Below are positions 49,426 to 50,698 of a stretch of DNA of 50,698 nt, piece after piece (positions within the stretch are counted from its first letter, which is position 1; every line of letters begins with the position of its first letter). Source of the DNA: Acidobacteriaceae bacterium. Its GTDB lineage: Bacteria; Acidobacteriota; Terriglobia; Terriglobales; Acidobacteriaceae. The DNA lies in the NCBI GenBank assembly GCA_003138515.1, contig PLGG01000088.1, positions 1 to 50,698 of the forward strand, written 5' to 3'. Below the pieces are notes generated by a model. The model did not search any database. It saw nothing but the letters and a program-made list of their open reading frames with translations, and was not told where the DNA came from. Position numbers and translations under genes: made by a program.

Positions 49426-50403
49426 TCACTCGTCGGAGGCTAGTTTGGCGATGGCGGCCTGGGAAAGGACCGGGCGCTTTTCACCGAGGTAGCCGTCGGC
49501 GAAGATGATGTTGCGGGCGAGGCCGACTTTGCTGAGGCCCATGATGATGATGCCGTTGAGGTCAATCTCACCCGTGCGCATTCCGTGGAAGGCGGAGCGC
49601 GGAAAGCGATGATGGTTGTTGTGGAAGCCGTCGCCGAAGGTCAGGGCCGCAAGAACGGCATTGTTCTTGCTGTTGTTCCTCATGTTGAAGTTCTCGTAGC
49701 CGAAGGTGTGGCCGAGGGAGTTGACTGCCCAGACGGAGTTCTGGAAGAGCACGGTGCGCAGAAAGGCCGCGAAGACGCAACCCCATGCATCGGTGAGTCC
49801 GCCGAAGGCATAGCCAATGAGCCAGGGAATGGCTATCGAAACTACGGGCCAAATGTAGTGGGTGCGGGCATAAAACTGGATGACGGGATCGCGGGCGAGA
49901 TCGCGGCCGTAGATGTTGAGGTCGGTAGTGGTGTCGTCGAACATCCAGCCGATGTGGGAATGGAAGAGGCCCTTGAGCGACGATTCGTGGCCGCAGTGAC
50001 CGTCGACGAAGGGGCTGTGGTTGTCACCGCAGTGGTCGGTCTGGGAGTGATGGCGGCGGTGGTCAGTAACCCAGGTGAGCAGCGAGCTCTGAAACGACAT
50101 GGAGCCGAATGCGCCTAAAAGGTACGCGACCCAGGGATCGGTCTCATAGCTCTTGTGCGAAAAATAGCGATGGAAACCGACGCCCGTACCCATTCCAACG
50201 ATGAAGTAGCCGACGAAAAAGGTGACGACCTCCACGGCGTGGATCGGGTGAGCGCGGAACCAGAAGATACTGGCCACGGAACCGGCGAGGGGCAAGCCGA
50301 TCAGGAAGGTGTTGTCGATGCGCTTCTTGAGAGCGGCTCGGCCGGCAATCATGCCGAGGGGCTGGCTAACAGCGGCGGGTTGGCTGGTTCGGGAGAGGGC
50401 CAA
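49426..50403 (-). CDS. Acyl-CoA (stearoyl-type) delta-9 desaturase
   Basis: The 325-residue membrane di-iron enzyme inserts a double bond into fatty acyl chains. The three histidine boxes are clear: HRYFSH near residue 79, HRRHHSQTDH near 116 and HNNHHRFPRSAFHG near 265. Hydrophobic segments lie near 33-65, 90-110 and 185-225. The start is TTG 50403, supported by GGAG about 8 bases upstream; no ATG is available. A palindromic operator candidate lies about 30 bases upstream. Confidence 0.95.
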   Translation of the reverse strand: MALSRTSQPAAVSQPLGMIAGRAALKKRIDNTFLIGLPLAGSVASIFWFRAHPIHAVEVVTFFVGYFIVGMGTGVGFHRYFSHKSYETDPWVAYLLGAFGSMSFQSSLLTWVTDHRRHHSQTDHCGDNHSPFVDGHCGHESSLKGLFHSHIGWMFDDTTTDLNIYGRDLARDPVIQFYARTHYIWPVVSIAIPWLIGYAFGGLTDAWGCVFAAFLRTVLFQNSVWAVNSLGHTFGYENFNMRNNSKNNAVLAALTFGDGFHNNHHRFPRSAFHGMRTGEIDLNGIIIMGLSKVGLARNIIFADGYLGEKRPVLSQAAIAKLASDE

Positions 50404-50428
50404 TTCGAACGCTCCAAGTCTCTCTAGT

Positions 50429-50447
50429 TTCTTAAGAATACATTCTT
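50429..50447 (-). promoter_or_regulatory. Palindromic operator candidate for the desaturase
   Basis: Two overlapping palindromes, TTCTTAAGAA (50429-50438) and AAGAATACATTCTT (50434-50447; arms AAGAAT/ATTCTT), lie 26-44 bases before the start codon. Such sites fit a TetR-type fatty-acid regulator. Confidence 0.5.
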
Positions 50448-50698
50448 CGGGGGCAACCGGGCTACGGTTTTATTCGATGCATGAGACGGCCGCTGCGGCG
50501 GATAGGCGAGCGAGTCAGCAAGACAGCGGAGCTGGCGGAGCTAGCGGTGCTGGCGGAATTCCCCAAAAAAGCGAGCTGACGCGAGAGCTCAAAGTCAAAA
50601 ACGACAAAAAATCAATCTGCAATGAAGAGCGAGAAAAACGAGACTGTGAAACTGTGAAACTGTGGCTGCAAGTTGTTGATTCTGAAGGCTCCACAGTT
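50448..50698. other. Gene-free window end
   Basis: No gene is visible. It contains GGAGCTGGCGGAGCTAGCGG-type imperfect repeats near 50528-50562 and GTGAAACTGTGAAACTGTGG near 50645. Confidence 0.5.

Overview
The window looks like a chromosomal stretch from an Acidobacteriota genome, probably class Terriglobia. The evidence is high GC, a head-to-tail DUF507 pair, a GWxTD-domain protein, a carboxypeptidase-regulatory/beta-barrel protein, Tat-exported glycoside-hydrolase-like and Gfo/Idh/MocA proteins, and intergenic spacers full of short degenerate repeats. No database search was possible, so family names rest on motifs read in the translations.

Layout. 1-1954 is a core translation/secretion cluster: the 3' end of a tRNA-Trp, then secE, nusG and rplK, closed by a strong terminator with no rplA after rplK. 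1967-6042 (minus) holds a secreted repeat protein, recJ and a small partner gene. 6218-10214 (plus) holds a thioredoxin-like ferredoxin, a large Tat-exported glycosidase-like protein, two overlapping DUF507 genes and tRNA-Glu(CUC). 10309-17932 (minus) is a chemotaxis-type operon read cheA-cheW-mcp-cheY-cheB-cheR. Its cheW carries an internal stop inside a perfect inverted repeat. A Tat-exported oxidoreductase and RNase J follow, divergently transcribed.

21559-36500 is accessory. It holds a gene interrupted by TGA at a probable zinc-ligand cysteine and a complete 2,383-bp IS1-like element with an 18-bp terminal inverted repeat, an 8-bp target duplication and three passenger genes. It also holds an orphan beta-helix/membrane protein, clusters of nested palindromes, an IS1595-family element whose transposase start sits behind a hairpin, a tRNA-like structured RNA locus with its own terminator, several small secreted or membrane proteins, a SanA/YdcF-type gene with an apparent 5' frameshift, a tetraheme cytochrome, 38-bp repeats, and a PDDEXK/AbiEi-like gene overlapping a small conserved gene.

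36862-39034 (minus) encodes a membrane fusion protein and a MacB/LolD-type ATPase with no permease beside them. 39413-49264 (plus) carries a GWxTD protein, a CarboxypepD_reg/beta-barrel protein, a Tat-exported sugar isomerase-like protein, a GH106-like glycosidase, and a BNR-repeat protein followed by a ThiS/MoaD-like beta-grasp protein. An acyl-CoA desaturase (minus) with an upstream palindromic operator candidate closes the window.

The strongest observations are the cheW stop inside a perfect 13-bp inverted repeat (a template-switch signature), the passenger-carrying IS1-like element, the RBS-masking hairpin of the IS1595 transposase, the tRNA-like RNA locus, and the BNR/beta-grasp gene pair.
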